DNA from: Clostridia bacterium
GTDB taxonomy: Bacteria; Bacillota; Clostridia; Oscillospirales; Acutalibacteraceae
NCBI GenBank assembly: GCA_017517865.1
Contig: JAFWYB010000025.1
Location: 26,178-90,177 of the forward strand
DNA length: 64,000 nt
Direction: 5' to 3'
A program made the position numbers and the translations under genes. The notes beneath the pieces were generated by a model. The model ran no database searches. It was not told where the DNA came from and worked only from the letters and a program-made list of their open reading frames with translations. Of this stretch, positions 6,871-16,876 are shown in pieces. Positions within the stretch are counted from its first letter, which is position 1. Every line of letters begins with the position of its first letter.

Positions 6871-9504
6871 ATGAAGTGGATGGGTCTTAACGAAATCAGA
6901 GAAAAATATCTCGCATTTTTTGAATCAAAGGAGCATCTAAGACTTCCCAGCTTCTCACTTGTGCCCCAGGGAGATAAGAGTATTCTTCTTATCAATGCGG
7001 GTATGACTCCGATGAAAAAATATTTTACGGGTGAAATTACCCCTCCCAGCAAGAGAGTGACAACCTGTCAGAAATGTATCCGTACTCCGGATATTGAAAA
7101 CGTAGGTAAAACCGCAAGACACGGAACCTACTTTGAAATGCTCGGCAACTTCTCCTTCGGTGACTATTTCAAGAGAGAGGCAACAGCCTGGGCTTGGGAG
7201 TTCTTCACAAAGGTTATGGAAATTCCCGAGAAGCTTCTTTACGTCAGCGTATATCTTGATGACGATGAGGCCTATGATATCTGGACCAAGGAGGTAGGCG
7301 TTGATCCCTCCCATATGGTACGCTTCGGCAAGGAGGATAATTTCTGGGAGCACGGTGCAGGCCCCTGCGGCCCCTGCTCGGAAATTTACTTCGACAGAGG
7401 TCCCTCAAAGGGCTGCGGCAGTCCCGACTGTAAGGTGGGCTGTGACTGTGACCGCTTTATCGAGGTGTGGAACCTTGTTTTCACACAGTTTGAAAACGAC
7501 GGTAACAATAACTACACACGCCTTGCTCATCCCAATATTGACACGGGTATGGGCCTTGAAAGGCTTGCCTGCGTAATGCAGGATGTTGACAATCTCTTTG
7601 AGGTCGATACAGTTCAGAATATTATGAAGCACATCATCGCTGTTGCAGGCATCAACTATCACGATGATGCCGAGAAGGATATATCACTGCGCGTTATTAC
7701 AGACCACATCAGAAGCACAACCTTTATGGTTGGTGACGGCGTACTTCCTTCAAACAGCGGCAGAGGCTATGTTTTAAGACGACTTCTCCGCCGTGCCGCA
7801 AGACACGGAAGACTTATCGGCATTGACAGACCCTTCCTGGCTGAGGTCTGTGAAACCGTAATAAAAGAAAATGCAAATGCATATCCCAACCTTGTTGAAA
7901 AGCAGGATTACATCAAGAAGGTTATTTCAATGGAGGAGGACAGCTTCTATAAGACTATAGATTCGGGTCTCGGTCTTCTTAACGAAATGATGGCTAAGAG
8001 TGAGGGCGGCGTGCTTTCGGGTGAGGATGCCTTCAAGCTTCAGGATACCTACGGCTTCCCCATTGACCTTACAAAGGAAATTGCAGCAGAAAAGAATATG
8101 ACTGTTGACGAGGTGCGCTTCAGAGAGCTTGTTGAAGAAGCACGTCAGCTGGCAAAGAGCGTAAAGCGTGACGGTGCAGATACCGACTGGAGAAACTCGG
8201 GTGTATCCTTTAAGGATATTGCAAAGACTGAGTTTACCGGCTACAGTGAAAACGGTACCGAGGCAACTGTTGTTGCACTTGTTGCCGACGGTGAAAGAAA
8301 GGACTTCATTGAGGGCGGTGACGCCGTTATAGTTCTTGACAGAACCTCCTTCTATGCCGAGAGCGGCGGACAGGTAGGTGACACAGGTGTTATCACGATA
8401 GGCGAAAGCACCTTTGAGGTAACGGGCACAACCAAGGACGCAGACGGTGTCGTTCTTCACAGAGGCGTTCTTAGCGGTGACGGAATCAAAGTGGGCGACA
8501 AGGCAACTGCTTGCTACTGCGAGTGCAGAAGAAAGGCGACGAAGAGAAACCATACTGCGGCTCATCTTCTTCAGGCTGCACTCAGAGAAGTGCTCGGTAC
8601 TCACGTTGAGCAGGCAGGTCAGCTTGTTGACGAAAACGAGGTTCGCTTTGACTTTACACATTTCACAGCGCTTACCGCTGAGGAGCTCAAGAAGGTTGAA
8701 GAACTTGTAAACGGTATAATTCTTGATGCGGTACCCGTTATGTCAAAGGAAATGCCCATCGACGAGGCTAAGGCTATGGGTGCTATGGCTCTCTTCGGTG
8801 AAAAATACGGCGATGTTGTGCGTGTTGTTAAGGCAGGCGATTTTTCAACAGAGCTCTGCGGCGGTACTCACGTTGAAAACACCGGTAACATCGGTCTTTT
8901 CAGAATCGTTTCCGAAACCTCCGTTGCTGCAGGCGTAAGAAGAATCAGCGGTGTTACGGGTAAAAATGTAATAAAATATATCGATTCAAAGCTTGAGCTT
9001 ATCAGTGATACTGCGTCGGCTCTGAAGGTTGCAAATGCAAATGATATTGCAGCAAAGGCTCAGTCTGTTATGGCTGATATGAAGGCTAAAGAAAAGGAAA
9101 TCGAAAAGCTGTCAGGAATTCTTGCCAACATCAAGACCGAATCAATGCTTTCAAATGCAAGCGAAATCGGCGGTGTAATGCTTGTGACTGCTTTTCTTGA
9201 CGATACAACTCCCGACGAGCTTCGCAATATGTGTGACCTTGTAAAGAGTAAGGGAGACAATTACGTGGGTGTAATTGCAGGTGTGCAGAAGGCAAAGGGT
9301 ACCGGTAATATCTGTACCTGCTGCGGTAAGGCAGCGGTTGCTCTGGGTGCACACGCCGGTAATCTTGCAAGAGAGATTGCAAAGAAAGCAGGCGGTAACG
9401 GCGGCGGTAAGCCCGACAGCGCAATGGCAGGCGCAAAGGATATATCTGCTCTTCCCGGTGCCGTAGAGTCAGCGGCTCAAGTTCTCACACAGATGCTTAA
9501 ATAA
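6871..9504 (+). CDS. alaS: Alanyl-tRNA synthetase
   Basis: Charges tRNA-Ala and edits mischarged Ser/Gly. The 877-residue protein has full length. The class II catalytic domain begins after the start (KWMGLNEIREKYLAFF, with LLINAGMTPMKKYF as motif 1 region), the editing domain carries the zinc ligands in NHTAAHLL (HxxxH) and CGGTHVENTG, and the C-terminal DHHA1/C-Ala region is glycine and alanine rich. The start has AAAGGAACG upstream and follows the T-box terminator by about 50 nt. It is followed by its own terminator, so it is probably monocistronic. Confidence 0.98.
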   Translation: MKWMGLNEIREKYLAFFESKEHLRLPSFSLVPQGDKSILLINAGMTPMKKYFTGEITPPSKRVTTCQKCIRTPDIENVGKTARHGTYFEMLGNFSFGDYFKREATAWAWEFFTKVMEIPEKLLYVSVYLDDDEAYDIWTKEVGVDPSHMVRFGKEDNFWEHGAGPCGPCSEIYFDRGPSKGCGSPDCKVGCDCDRFIEVWNLVFTQFENDGNNNYTRLAHPNIDTGMGLERLACVMQDVDNLFEVDTVQNIMKHIIAVAGINYHDDAEKDISLRVITDHIRSTTFMVGDGVLPSNSGRGYVLRRLLRRAARHGRLIGIDRPFLAEVCETVIKENANAYPNLVEKQDYIKKVISMEEDSFYKTIDSGLGLLNEMMAKSEGGVLSGEDAFKLQDTYGFPIDLTKEIAAEKNMTVDEVRFRELVEEARQLAKSVKRDGADTDWRNSGVSFKDIAKTEFTGYSENGTEATVVALVADGERKDFIEGGDAVIVLDRTSFYAESGGQVGDTGVITIGESTFEVTGTTKDADGVVLHRGVLSGDGIKVGDKATACYCECRRKATKRNHTAAHLLQAALREVLGTHVEQAGQLVDENEVRFDFTHFTALTAEELKKVEELVNGIILDAVPVMSKEMPIDEAKAMGAMALFGEKYGDVVRVVKAGDFSTELCGGTHVENTGNIGLFRIVSETSVAAGVRRISGVTGKNVIKYIDSKLELISDTASALKVANANDIAAKAQSVMADMKAKEKEIEKLSGILANIKTESMLSNASEIGGVMLVTAFLDDTTPDELRNMCDLVKSKGDNYVGVIAGVQKAKGTGNICTCCGKAAVALGAHAGNLAREIAKKAGGNGGGKPDSAMAGAKDISALPGAVESAAQVLTQMLK

Positions 9505-9517
9505 TAATTCAGATACG

Positions 9518-9553
9518 GTAACCGTCTCCTTGAGGGCGGTTACTATTTTTTTT
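9518..9553 (+). terminator. intrinsic terminator after alaS
   Basis: Stem GTAACCG (9518-9524) with CGGTTAC (9537-9543), partly extended inside, then TATTTTTTTT. It closes the alaS transcript. Confidence 0.85.
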
Positions 9554-9632
9554 CCTGCTATTGATTTTTGTTGTCTGTTGGTGTACTATTATATTTGTTA
9601 TAATGTTGTTTTAAATATAAGGAGGAAAAAAT

Positions 9633-11438
9633 ATGAAAAAGACGTTATTAACAATTTTGTTCACACTTACACTCGTGTGTCTTTTCGCCTTCGGCGCATC
9701 TGCATACGAAAACGATTACTTTGAATTGGACATCCCCTCGGATTATGTTACATCTGAAGAGGACGATATGTTCACAGCTCAGAAAGACGGTGTTGTTATA
9801 ACGGTAACCTGGGGCGATGCTATGGGTGATACCTTTGCAAACATCACAGATGCACAGAAAGCAGGCTACGATAACAGCATTAAGGATTCTTATAAGGAAT
9901 ACGGCACGATTACCGATTACTCAAGTGAGTTTGCAGAAAATGAATATTTCAGTGCCATGGCCTTCTCTTTTAATCTTTCCGGCGGCAGTATTGACGGTAT
10001 TGTAGAGGGTGTTATGATTATCGCTGACGATTATTTATATCATATAGTTTTCATTGTTACGGATGACAGCCTCTATGATGAAGCCTTAAAGATTTCTGAG
10101 ACCTTCACACCGAAGTTTACGTCGTTTGAAGCTGCTAACCCCGAAGAGATTTATCCTGATGCAGATAATACGGTCGGTGCCGTAAGCGGTGACTATTATG
10201 AAACAGAGTATTATACCATAAAGCATCCCGAGGGCTTCACCTTAAGTGATGAAAGCACGGAAGAAAACAGCGCATGGACTTCCGGTAACGCCTCGGCACT
10301 CAGCATTATTGTTGCTGAAAATGCAATCGGTGTAAACTACGGCAACTTAAGCGAAAAGGAGCTTGAAGGCTTAAAGAATACGGTAAAGGCTACATATGAA
10401 AATCTCGGCGTTACGACCTTTAAGAGTCTTACATGTGAGAGTGCAGTCCTTAACGGTATTCCCTGTGTGAATTATAAGATTGAATGCACGCTTTACGGCG
10501 CAGAAGTTTCGGTAAACGGCTATATTATCACAAGTGAGGATAACATTTTCACAATTGAAGGTGCTCTGCGTAACGATGATGACTATGCTGCTGTTGAGGC
10601 TGCTCTTGCAAGCTTCAGCTATGTGGGCAGTGAAGATGTGGCTTTACCCGAAAGCGGTGACACTGCAGTCGCTCCCGAAGAAGAGGACGACGGCAAGATA
10701 AGATATGAATCAGAGGATAAGCTTGTTTACTTCAGCATTCCCGAGGATTATATCGAAGCAGTGGCAGCTGATCCCATTGAGAGTCAGTGGGTAAGATATG
10801 ACCAGACGGCTTCCGTTGCTTATGCCACCTTTGCAAATGAAGATTACGGTTACCTTATGGACCTGAGCGATACCGAGCTCAAGCAGGTGAGTGCCGCATT
10901 TACAGAGGGTATCGGCATTGAGGGTACGGAGGATTTCGAGGCTTCAAATGTAAATGTCAACGGCTATAAGGGCGTTAAGCTCACAGGCGAATTTGTAACT
11001 GCAGGCGTTGAAGCAAAGGCCGAGATTTATATGTTTGCAAGCCGCGATACGGCTATGGCTTTATATTTCTACTTCTTTGACGGTGAAATTGACAGTGCTG
11101 AAATAAACAAGGTTCTCGACACACTCAGAATTGATGCTGACCTTTACGAAAAGCCCGGCGCATCACCCGTTATTCTTATCGCAGGCGTTGCCGTAATCGC
11201 TCTTATAGTGATTCTTGTTATTTCAAAGTCAAACAAAAACAAGAAAAAGGCAGCCTATGCTCAGCAGTATCAGGCTCCCTACAATCCCTACCCTCAGAAC
11301 GTTAATCAGCAGGGATTTGCCGGCTATAACGCACCTAATCAGTACGGCCAACAGCCCCCAAATAATTACCCTCAGCAGAACGCTTACCCTCAGAATCAGG
11401 GTATGAACGGCAACTACAATCAGAATAACAGCTTCTGA
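9633..11438 (+). CDS. secreted, membrane-anchored protein with three repeated domains
   Basis: Function unknown. The 601-residue protein has a signal peptide (MKKTLLTILFTLTLVC, cleavage after ASA at about 24), three diverged extracellular repeats of about 150 residues each beginning YFELDIPSDY, YYTIKHPEGF and VYFSIPEDY, one transmembrane helix at about 510-530, and a 70-residue cytoplasmic tail that starts KSNKNKKK and is rich in Gln, Asn, Pro and Tyr. The repeats resemble PsbP/DUF1795-like alpha-beta domains seen in many gut clostridia, but this is by pattern only. RBS AAGGAGG precedes the ATG. It is followed 32 nt later by a paralogue. Confidence 0.8.
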   Translation: MKKTLLTILFTLTLVCLFAFGASAYENDYFELDIPSDYVTSEEDDMFTAQKDGVVITVTWGDAMGDTFANITDAQKAGYDNSIKDSYKEYGTITDYSSEFAENEYFSAMAFSFNLSGGSIDGIVEGVMIIADDYLYHIVFIVTDDSLYDEALKISETFTPKFTSFEAANPEEIYPDADNTVGAVSGDYYETEYYTIKHPEGFTLSDESTEENSAWTSGNASALSIIVAENAIGVNYGNLSEKELEGLKNTVKATYENLGVTTFKSLTCESAVLNGIPCVNYKIECTLYGAEVSVNGYIITSEDNIFTIEGALRNDDDYAAVEAALASFSYVGSEDVALPESGDTAVAPEEEDDGKIRYESEDKLVYFSIPEDYIEAVAADPIESQWVRYDQTASVAYATFANEDYGYLMDLSDTELKQVSAAFTEGIGIEGTEDFEASNVNVNGYKGVKLTGEFVTAGVEAKAEIYMFASRDTAMALYFYFFDGEIDSAEINKVLDTLRIDADLYEKPGASPVILIAGVAVIALIVILVISKSNKNKKKAAYAQQYQAPYNPYPQNVNQQGFAGYNAPNQYGQQPPNNYPQQNAYPQNQGMNGNYNQNNSF

Positions 11439-11470
11439 TTTATCCCATTTATTCCGGTAGGTGATTTCCT

Positions 11471-12850
11471 ATGAAAAAGCTGTTTAGACTTGCAGTTATA
11501 ACTTTGCTGATAATATTTTCTGCGGTTCTTACTGCAAGTGCTGAAACCCCTTACAGTTACAGGGGACTGAGTTTTTCTGTTCCCGAATTTCTCAAAAACG
11601 ATGTGCAGTGGGCAACTAATGCGGACTATGCTTATGCCTTCTGCGACAGTGAAACAAAAATGGAATTCAATGTTTCCGTTTATGAAAACGAGGGTTATTC
11701 CTATGTAGGTCTTGACGATGAGGCTCTGAGCTCTTACGCTCAGAGTCTTGAAGAATCCTATGAAGCAACGATTACTGTTGAAAACTACAGCCTCAGCAAC
11801 GGCTTTAGCGGTATAAAAATAAACCTTGATTACGAGCAGGGTGAAAAGGGCTATTCCTATTGGTTCGCTACCGACGAGCTTTGCTATGACCTTGATTTTG
11901 TCTTTTACGATGAAAGCTATACAGGCTATGCTCAGCAGATAATGTCTACCGTAGCGATTGACGGAATGCCGTGTGTTGACGTACAGGCTGTGTCAGAGGG
12001 CGAAGATAAGCACGAGGTTCTCACAGACGGCTATATTTACGAGTCTGAGGACAGAAGCTACACCTATGAGGGGCTTACTCTTACGCTTCCCGAAATACTT
12101 ATAGAGGACAGAACCTGGGCAGAGCAGAACGGTGCAGTGAGCGAGTGGATAACCGATGATATGAGCTTTGAGGTAATACTCAACACCGACACCAATACCT
12201 CGCCTGCAATTTCCTTCCACGATTTCAGAAAGAGCATTTTAGAGCCCTTTTACCGCGGTATTGAGGAAAGCATTGAAGATGAGGTCACCTCTTACAGCTG
12301 GGAAAGAACAGACAACGAGGGCTTCGGCGGCGCAAAACTTATTCTTGACCTTGTTGACAGTGAGGGCTACGCTTACAGAGAAACCCTGTGCTGCTTCTCA
12401 ACTGCGGAAAAGCTCTATTATGTCATCATCATTGAGTATGACGACAGCTATAACGGCTACGTTGACGGCATTGTCAACTCGGTAAGAATTGACGGCAAGC
12501 CTTATACACAGCAGACCTATGTAGTTTTAGGCGTATGTATCTGTGCTGTTATTGTTGCCGTGGCACTTATTGCCGCTATTGTTGCTGCCGTGGTAAAAAA
12601 GAAAAAAAGCAAGGCAGAAGCGGAGCTTTCTCAGCAGGCTTATATGCCCGTTAATATGGTGGGTGTACCCGTATATTTCACACCCGACGGTCAGCCCTAC
12701 GGTGTTCAGCCTCAGGCACCGATGCCACCGGCAGGCTATCAGACCGCAAACGGTTGTGCACCCTTTGCCGGGAACGCACCGGCTGAAACACCTTATACTG
12801 CACCTGCACCGCAGGCAGAAAACATTACAAAAGAAAACGAGGTTAAATAA
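11471..12850 (+). CDS. secreted, membrane-anchored paralogue with two repeated domains
   Basis: Function unknown. The 459-residue protein has a signal peptide (KLFRLAVITLLIIFSAVL, cleavage near ASA), two repeats starting YSYRGLSFSVPEFL and YTYEGLTLTLPEIL, a transmembrane helix at about 352-377 followed by KKKKSK, and a Pro/Gln/Ala-rich cytoplasmic tail. Architecture and repeat motifs mirror the upstream gene with one repeat fewer, so the two probably arose by duplication. It ends 1 nt before the HIT gene, so the cluster may be one transcript. Confidence 0.78.
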   Translation: MKKLFRLAVITLLIIFSAVLTASAETPYSYRGLSFSVPEFLKNDVQWATNADYAYAFCDSETKMEFNVSVYENEGYSYVGLDDEALSSYAQSLEESYEATITVENYSLSNGFSGIKINLDYEQGEKGYSYWFATDELCYDLDFVFYDESYTGYAQQIMSTVAIDGMPCVDVQAVSEGEDKHEVLTDGYIYESEDRSYTYEGLTLTLPEILIEDRTWAEQNGAVSEWITDDMSFEVILNTDTNTSPAISFHDFRKSILEPFYRGIEESIEDEVTSYSWERTDNEGFGGAKLILDLVDSEGYAYRETLCCFSTAEKLYYVIIIEYDDSYNGYVDGIVNSVRIDGKPYTQQTYVVLGVCICAVIVAVALIAAIVAAVVKKKKSKAEAELSQQAYMPVNMVGVPVYFTPDGQPYGVQPQAPMPPAGYQTANGCAPFAGNAPAETPYTAPAPQAENITKENEVK

Positions 12851-12851
12851 T

Positions 12852-13190
12852 ATGGACTGTATTTTTTGTAAAATAGCAAAGGGAGAAATTCCCGCAAAGA
12901 AGGCCTATGAGGACGACAGCGTTATTGCTTTTTATGACCTTGAGCCTCAGGCACCCGTGCACATTCTCATCATTCCCAAGGAGCATATTGCCTCTTGTGC
13001 AGAAATTAACAGTGGCAACAGTGCGGTTGTCTCTCACATTTTTGAGGTGGCATCAAAGATTGGTAAGGAGCTCGGACTTGAAAACGGATACCGCATTGTA
13101 AACAACTGCGGTGCTGACGGCGGACAGACTGTTCACCACCTTCATTTCCACCTTATGGGCGGCAGAAAATTCGGCTGGCCCGCAGGCTGA
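12852..13190 (+). CDS. HIT-family nucleotide hydrolase/transferase
   Basis: A 112-residue member of the histidine triad family (HINT branch), which hydrolyses nucleoside phosphoramidates and related nucleotides. The family opening CIFCKIAKGEIPA and the active-site HHLHFHLMGGR near residue 97-107 are both present. The start at 12852 is 1 nt after the previous stop; an upstream in-frame extension from 12663 reads through the other gene and is not believed. The physiological substrate is not known. Confidence 0.95.
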   Translation: MDCIFCKIAKGEIPAKKAYEDDSVIAFYDLEPQAPVHILIIPKEHIASCAEINSGNSAVVSHIFEVASKIGKELGLENGYRIVNNCGADGGQTVHHLHFHLMGGRKFGWPAG

Positions 13191-13217
13191 TAAAATCATT
13201 TTTAGGAGAATATAATT

Positions 13218-13757
13218 ATGGCTACATATAAAATGAAAATTGCAGGGCTTGAAAGAGAGCTGCCTATCTGTAAAGTAAACGATAAGCTCGATATTGCAGG
13301 CTTTATCATTTTCGGTGATGTTGAAATTACCGTTGCTTCGGCTGCAGAGCTTATAAAAAAGTGCCCCGAGTTTGACTTCATCGTAACTCCCGAGGCAAAG
13401 TCAATTCCTCTTGCTTATGAAATGTCAAGACAGAGCGGTAAGCCTTATTTTGTTTGCCGCAAGGGCCCGAAGCTCTATATGAAGGAGCCGGTATATGTTA
13501 ATGTGCGCTCAATCACAACAGATAAGGTGCAGACTCTTTACCTTGATGCTCTTGAGGGAGAGCAGCTCAGAAACAAGCGCGTTATCATCCTCGACGACGT
13601 TATAAGCACCGGTGAATCCCTCAATGCGGTTAACAAGCTTGTTGAGCAGTTTGATGCAAACGTTGTTGCTCAGGCGGCTATTCTTGCCGAAGGTGATGCC
13701 GCCGACAGAGATGACATCGTCTTTCTTGAAAAATTACCCCTCTTCTTCCACGAATAA
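13218..13757 (+). CDS. type I phosphoribosyltransferase (adenine/purine PRTase-like)
   Basis: A 179-residue PRPP-dependent salvage-type enzyme. The PRPP-binding motif VIILDDVISTGES lies near residue 120-132 and a family loop TPEAKSIPLAYE near residue 57-68. It resembles adenine phosphoribosyltransferases and the XRE-associated PurR/Apt-like proteins of clostridia; base specificity cannot be read from the sequence. RBS AGGAGAATATAATT lies just upstream. comEC begins 3 nt after its stop, so they are likely cotranscribed. Confidence 0.85.
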   Translation: MATYKMKIAGLERELPICKVNDKLDIAGFIIFGDVEITVASAAELIKKCPEFDFIVTPEAKSIPLAYEMSRQSGKPYFVCRKGPKLYMKEPVYVNVRSITTDKVQTLYLDALEGEQLRNKRVIILDDVISTGESLNAVNKLVEQFDANVVAQAAILAEGDAADRDDIVFLEKLPLFFHE

Positions 13758-13760
13758 AAT

Positions 13761-15866
13761 ATGAGAAGCCTGAAAAGACCTTTGGCGGTTTGCGGCTTTT
13801 CAATGTTAGCTACAGTGCTGTGTTTAATCTTTTTCGATTGCACAGCACTTGTTGTGTTTGTTATGGCAGTGGCATCTGTCTGTATGGTTGTGTCTATGAT
13901 TTTTCGCTTCAGACTTGCCGATACCATTATAGCTGTCTGCATCGGTATTGTTCTTTCCTGCTTGCTTCTGCTTAATGCACAATACCGACACGATAAAGCG
14001 GTGAGTCTTTGCGGTGCGGGAAGCCGTGTTGAAGCTGTCATAACCGAGTCGCCTGAATTTTCTGCCGAAACGGGCAGATATTATGGGGTAGCTTCGCTTA
14101 AAAGTATCAATTCTCAGAAAGCCAGCGGTAAAATCCGCTTTTCTCTCGTTCATATATCTGACGGTACTGACCCGAGTGAAATGAAGCCCGGGGACGAGGT
14201 AAGCTTTACCGCCTATGTTTATCCCGTCGGCACCGATTCGTCAGAGATACACAACAGCTTTAAAAGTAAAAATATCTTTCTTGGTGCTTATTCGCTGCGT
14301 GATATTGCCGTGAAGACACCTTATCTGAGACCTCTGACATATTATGCAGAGTTTGTAAAGGAAAAAATAGCCTCAACGCTCAGCTATTATTTTTCAGACA
14401 GTGCTTCGGGAATGCTTATAGCGATACTTACGGGTGATAAATCATACTGCGCCGACGAGGTTTATCTTAATTTCAAGCGCTCGGGCGCCGCACATATTAT
14501 GGCTGTTTCGGGAATGCACCTTTCTGCATGGGTAACTTGCCTGCTTTTTCTTGCAGGTAAGACACAAGAGCACCGCAGAAGGCTTATCTGTTTTCTCGGT
14601 TTTCCCATAATTGTTTTCTTCCTTTTTGTTGCGGAATTTTCCCCCTCGGTGTGCAGAGCCGCAATTATGACAGGGCTTTTTCTTATCGGCAGGCTCATAA
14701 ATGCACAGACCGATACACTTAATTCTCTGGGCTTTGCGCTTGGCTGTATTCTGTGCTCCAATCCCTACGCGGTCTATTCGGTGAGCTTTCAGCTTTCCTT
14801 TGCCTGCGTTTTTGCCATTGCTACAGTCGCCTTGCCTTTGTGTGAAAAAGCAAATTATCTTGTCGGAAAGCATCTCAGAGGTGACAGATTAAAAAGAGCA
14901 ATATTCTGCATTCTTTCTTATGTGCTTGTCAGCATAAGCATCAGCGCTTTTACCTTTCCTTTGAGCGCATATCATTTCGGCTATGTATCTGTTGCTTCTC
15001 CTCTGACAAATCTTTTGCTGGTACCGCTGTGTGCTCCGGTTATGATTTTAAGCCTGACTTTTGTTTTTCTGCATTCCGTGCCTTATCTTTCGTGGTTGAT
15101 TTTTGTCTGTACCGATATTCTTTCAGGGTATATGCTTTTAGTGACGGAACGTATCGGCTCTTCGGCTCTGGCAACAGTTTGCACGGACGGTGCTCAGATA
15201 CAGCTCTGGATAGGTATTATTCTTGTCTGCGGGGTTATATTTCTTCTTCGCCGTCTTGACAAACGATATCTTTTCAAGGCAACGGCGACGGTGCTTTTGT
15301 TTACGGTTGCATTTTTGTCCTTACACGCTGTTGAAAGAAGTCTCGGTGTGGCAAAAATAAGGGTAATCACAACCGAAAACGACAGTGCTTGTCTTATTAT
15401 ATACAACCGAAAGGGTGTGCTTATAGGTACAGACGCAGATTACGGCTTTACCGAGGATCTCGAAAGGGTGCTCGAGGCTGAAAACGTCAGCCTTTGTGCC
15501 GTGCTTGCTGAAGAAGACTGTGAAGAAAACACATTGGAATATCTTGCCTCGGATTTTGGTGTTGACTGTGTGCTTTATGCGGGTGACACGGCAGAGCTTG
15601 CGGACGGTGTTCTTCTTAAGAACCGTTGCGACTGTGCTGAGCTTAACGTAAAAGGAAAAACAATTATTATTTTTTACTCTGACTATTTGCAAGACGGTAA
15701 AGGTTGTGATATAATAATCAGAAATAACGGTACGGTTATAAGTAAAGACGGCAAAACATACTATGCTCACAATAAAGGCCATAACACAACCGTATATATA
15801 AATGACAGCGACAGTATAAAGGTAAGGAGGGAAAATCCGTGGCTGAGTTTAACGAAAAAGAGCTGA
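13761..15866 (+). CDS. comEC: ComEC/Rec2-family DNA-uptake channel, degenerate C-terminal domain
   Basis: Polytopic membrane protein that in competent bacteria moves single-stranded DNA across the membrane. The 701-residue product has an N-terminal hydrophobic hairpin, a DUF4131-like OB domain (about 70-190), and a Competence domain of multiple helices with the family motif GAAHIMAVSGMHLS. After about residue 520 the sequence looks like a metallo-beta-lactamase fold but the HxHxDH metal motif is absent (LIGTDADYGF, CAVLAEEDCEEN). Full-length ComEC of this class normally keeps that domain. Translation of holA begins inside its 3' end. Confidence 0.88.
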   Translation: MRSLKRPLAVCGFSMLATVLCLIFFDCTALVVFVMAVASVCMVVSMIFRFRLADTIIAVCIGIVLSCLLLLNAQYRHDKAVSLCGAGSRVEAVITESPEFSAETGRYYGVASLKSINSQKASGKIRFSLVHISDGTDPSEMKPGDEVSFTAYVYPVGTDSSEIHNSFKSKNIFLGAYSLRDIAVKTPYLRPLTYYAEFVKEKIASTLSYYFSDSASGMLIAILTGDKSYCADEVYLNFKRSGAAHIMAVSGMHLSAWVTCLLFLAGKTQEHRRRLICFLGFPIIVFFLFVAEFSPSVCRAAIMTGLFLIGRLINAQTDTLNSLGFALGCILCSNPYAVYSVSFQLSFACVFAIATVALPLCEKANYLVGKHLRGDRLKRAIFCILSYVLVSISISAFTFPLSAYHFGYVSVASPLTNLLLVPLCAPVMILSLTFVFLHSVPYLSWLIFVCTDILSGYMLLVTERIGSSALATVCTDGAQIQLWIGIILVCGVIFLLRRLDKRYLFKATATVLLFTVAFLSLHAVERSLGVAKIRVITTENDSACLIIYNRKGVLIGTDADYGFTEDLERVLEAENVSLCAVLAEEDCEENTLEYLASDFGVDCVLYAGDTAELADGVLLKNRCDCAELNVKGKTIIIFYSDYLQDGKGCDIIIRNNGTVISKDGKTYYAHNKGHNTTVYINDSDSIKVRRENPWLSLTKKS

Positions 15867-16876
15867 AGGCTCATATAAGACAGGGTGATTTTCTTCCGGT
15901 TTATCTTATCACGGGTGATGAGGACTATCTCAAAAAGCTTTATTGTGATAAGCTTGTTTCGGCGGTCGTCAGCGGTGATTTTGCCGATTTCAACCTTGAC
16001 CGCTTCGACGGTAAAAATGCCGATATTGGAAAAATACTTGATGCCTGTGAGCTTATGCCGATGATGAGTGACAAAAGATGTGTCCTTGTTGAGGATTTCA
16101 AGCTCGAAAGCATCAAGGACGGAGATTTTGAAAAGCTCAGCGGATATTTTCTTGATCCGCCCGAATTTACCGTGCTTATTTTCTGCCAGAAGGGCGATTT
16201 TTCTGCCGCAAAGGCTAAAAAGAGCGTTGATCTGTTCAAAAAACTCGGAGCGGTATGTGTGCTCGATAAAAGAAAGGGTAAGGAGCTTATCAAACCTCTT
16301 ATCACATCTGCGGCAAAGCAGGGCTGTGTATTAAACGAGTCTGCGGCAAATTATCTTGTTTCCGTCTGCGGTGACGATTATAACGTGCTGATAAATGAGG
16401 TCAGCAAGCTTTGTCACTATGTAAAAGAGGGAGAAATCACAAGAGCGCATATTGACGAGGTCGCAATCAAAACAGATGATGCAAAGGTATATTATCTCAC
16501 CAAGGCTTTGCTCAGTAAGGATTTCGATAAGGCTTACGAAACCCTTGCCTCGCTTCTTCGCCAGAAAACCGAGCCCGAATATATTCTCGGCACAATTATA
16601 AGCACTTACGTTGATATTTACAGAGCCAGGGTGTCAGTTGCCTGCTCGCAGAACGCTGATGCTCTTGCAACGGATTTTTCCTATAAAAATACAGCCTTCA
16701 GGCTTACCAACGGTGCCCGCGATTCAAGAGGAATGAGCCTTGAGGCAATAAGAAAATGCCTTGACAAGCTTTATGCGGCAGACAGAAGGCTAAAAATGAC
16801 GCGCGACAGCGCTACGGTAATATTCGAACAGCTTATGGTAAGGCTGTTTCTTATAGCTAACGGAGAAAGAGTATGA
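15839..16876 (+). CDS. holA: DNA polymerase III subunit delta
   Basis: Clamp-loader delta subunit, which opens the beta sliding clamp. The 345-residue protein has the delta N-terminal pattern PVYLITGDEDYLKK, a central AAA-like region (LMPMMSDKRCVLVEDF, FTVLIFCQKGDF) and the C-terminal helical collar. The start is GTG at 15839, chosen for a strong AAGGAGG at 15823-15830; it overlaps comEC by 28 nt. The comEC-holA order is common in Firmicutes. rnmV overlaps its stop by 4 nt. Confidence 0.93.
   Translation: MAEFNEKELKAHIRQGDFLPVYLITGDEDYLKKLYCDKLVSAVVSGDFADFNLDRFDGKNADIGKILDACELMPMMSDKRCVLVEDFKLESIKDGDFEKLSGYFLDPPEFTVLIFCQKGDFSAAKAKKSVDLFKKLGAVCVLDKRKGKELIKPLITSAAKQGCVLNESAANYLVSVCGDDYNVLINEVSKLCHYVKEGEITRAHIDEVAIKTDDAKVYYLTKALLSKDFDKAYETLASLLRQKTEPEYILGTIISTYVDIYRARVSVACSQNADALATDFSYKNTAFRLTNGARDSRGMSLEAIRKCLDKLYAADRRLKMTRDSATVIFEQLMVRLFLIANGERV

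Noticed and set aside
7927-8661. 244-residue minus-strand frame inside alaS
   Set aside because: Antisense shadow; its composition follows the alaS codons and it has no RBS.
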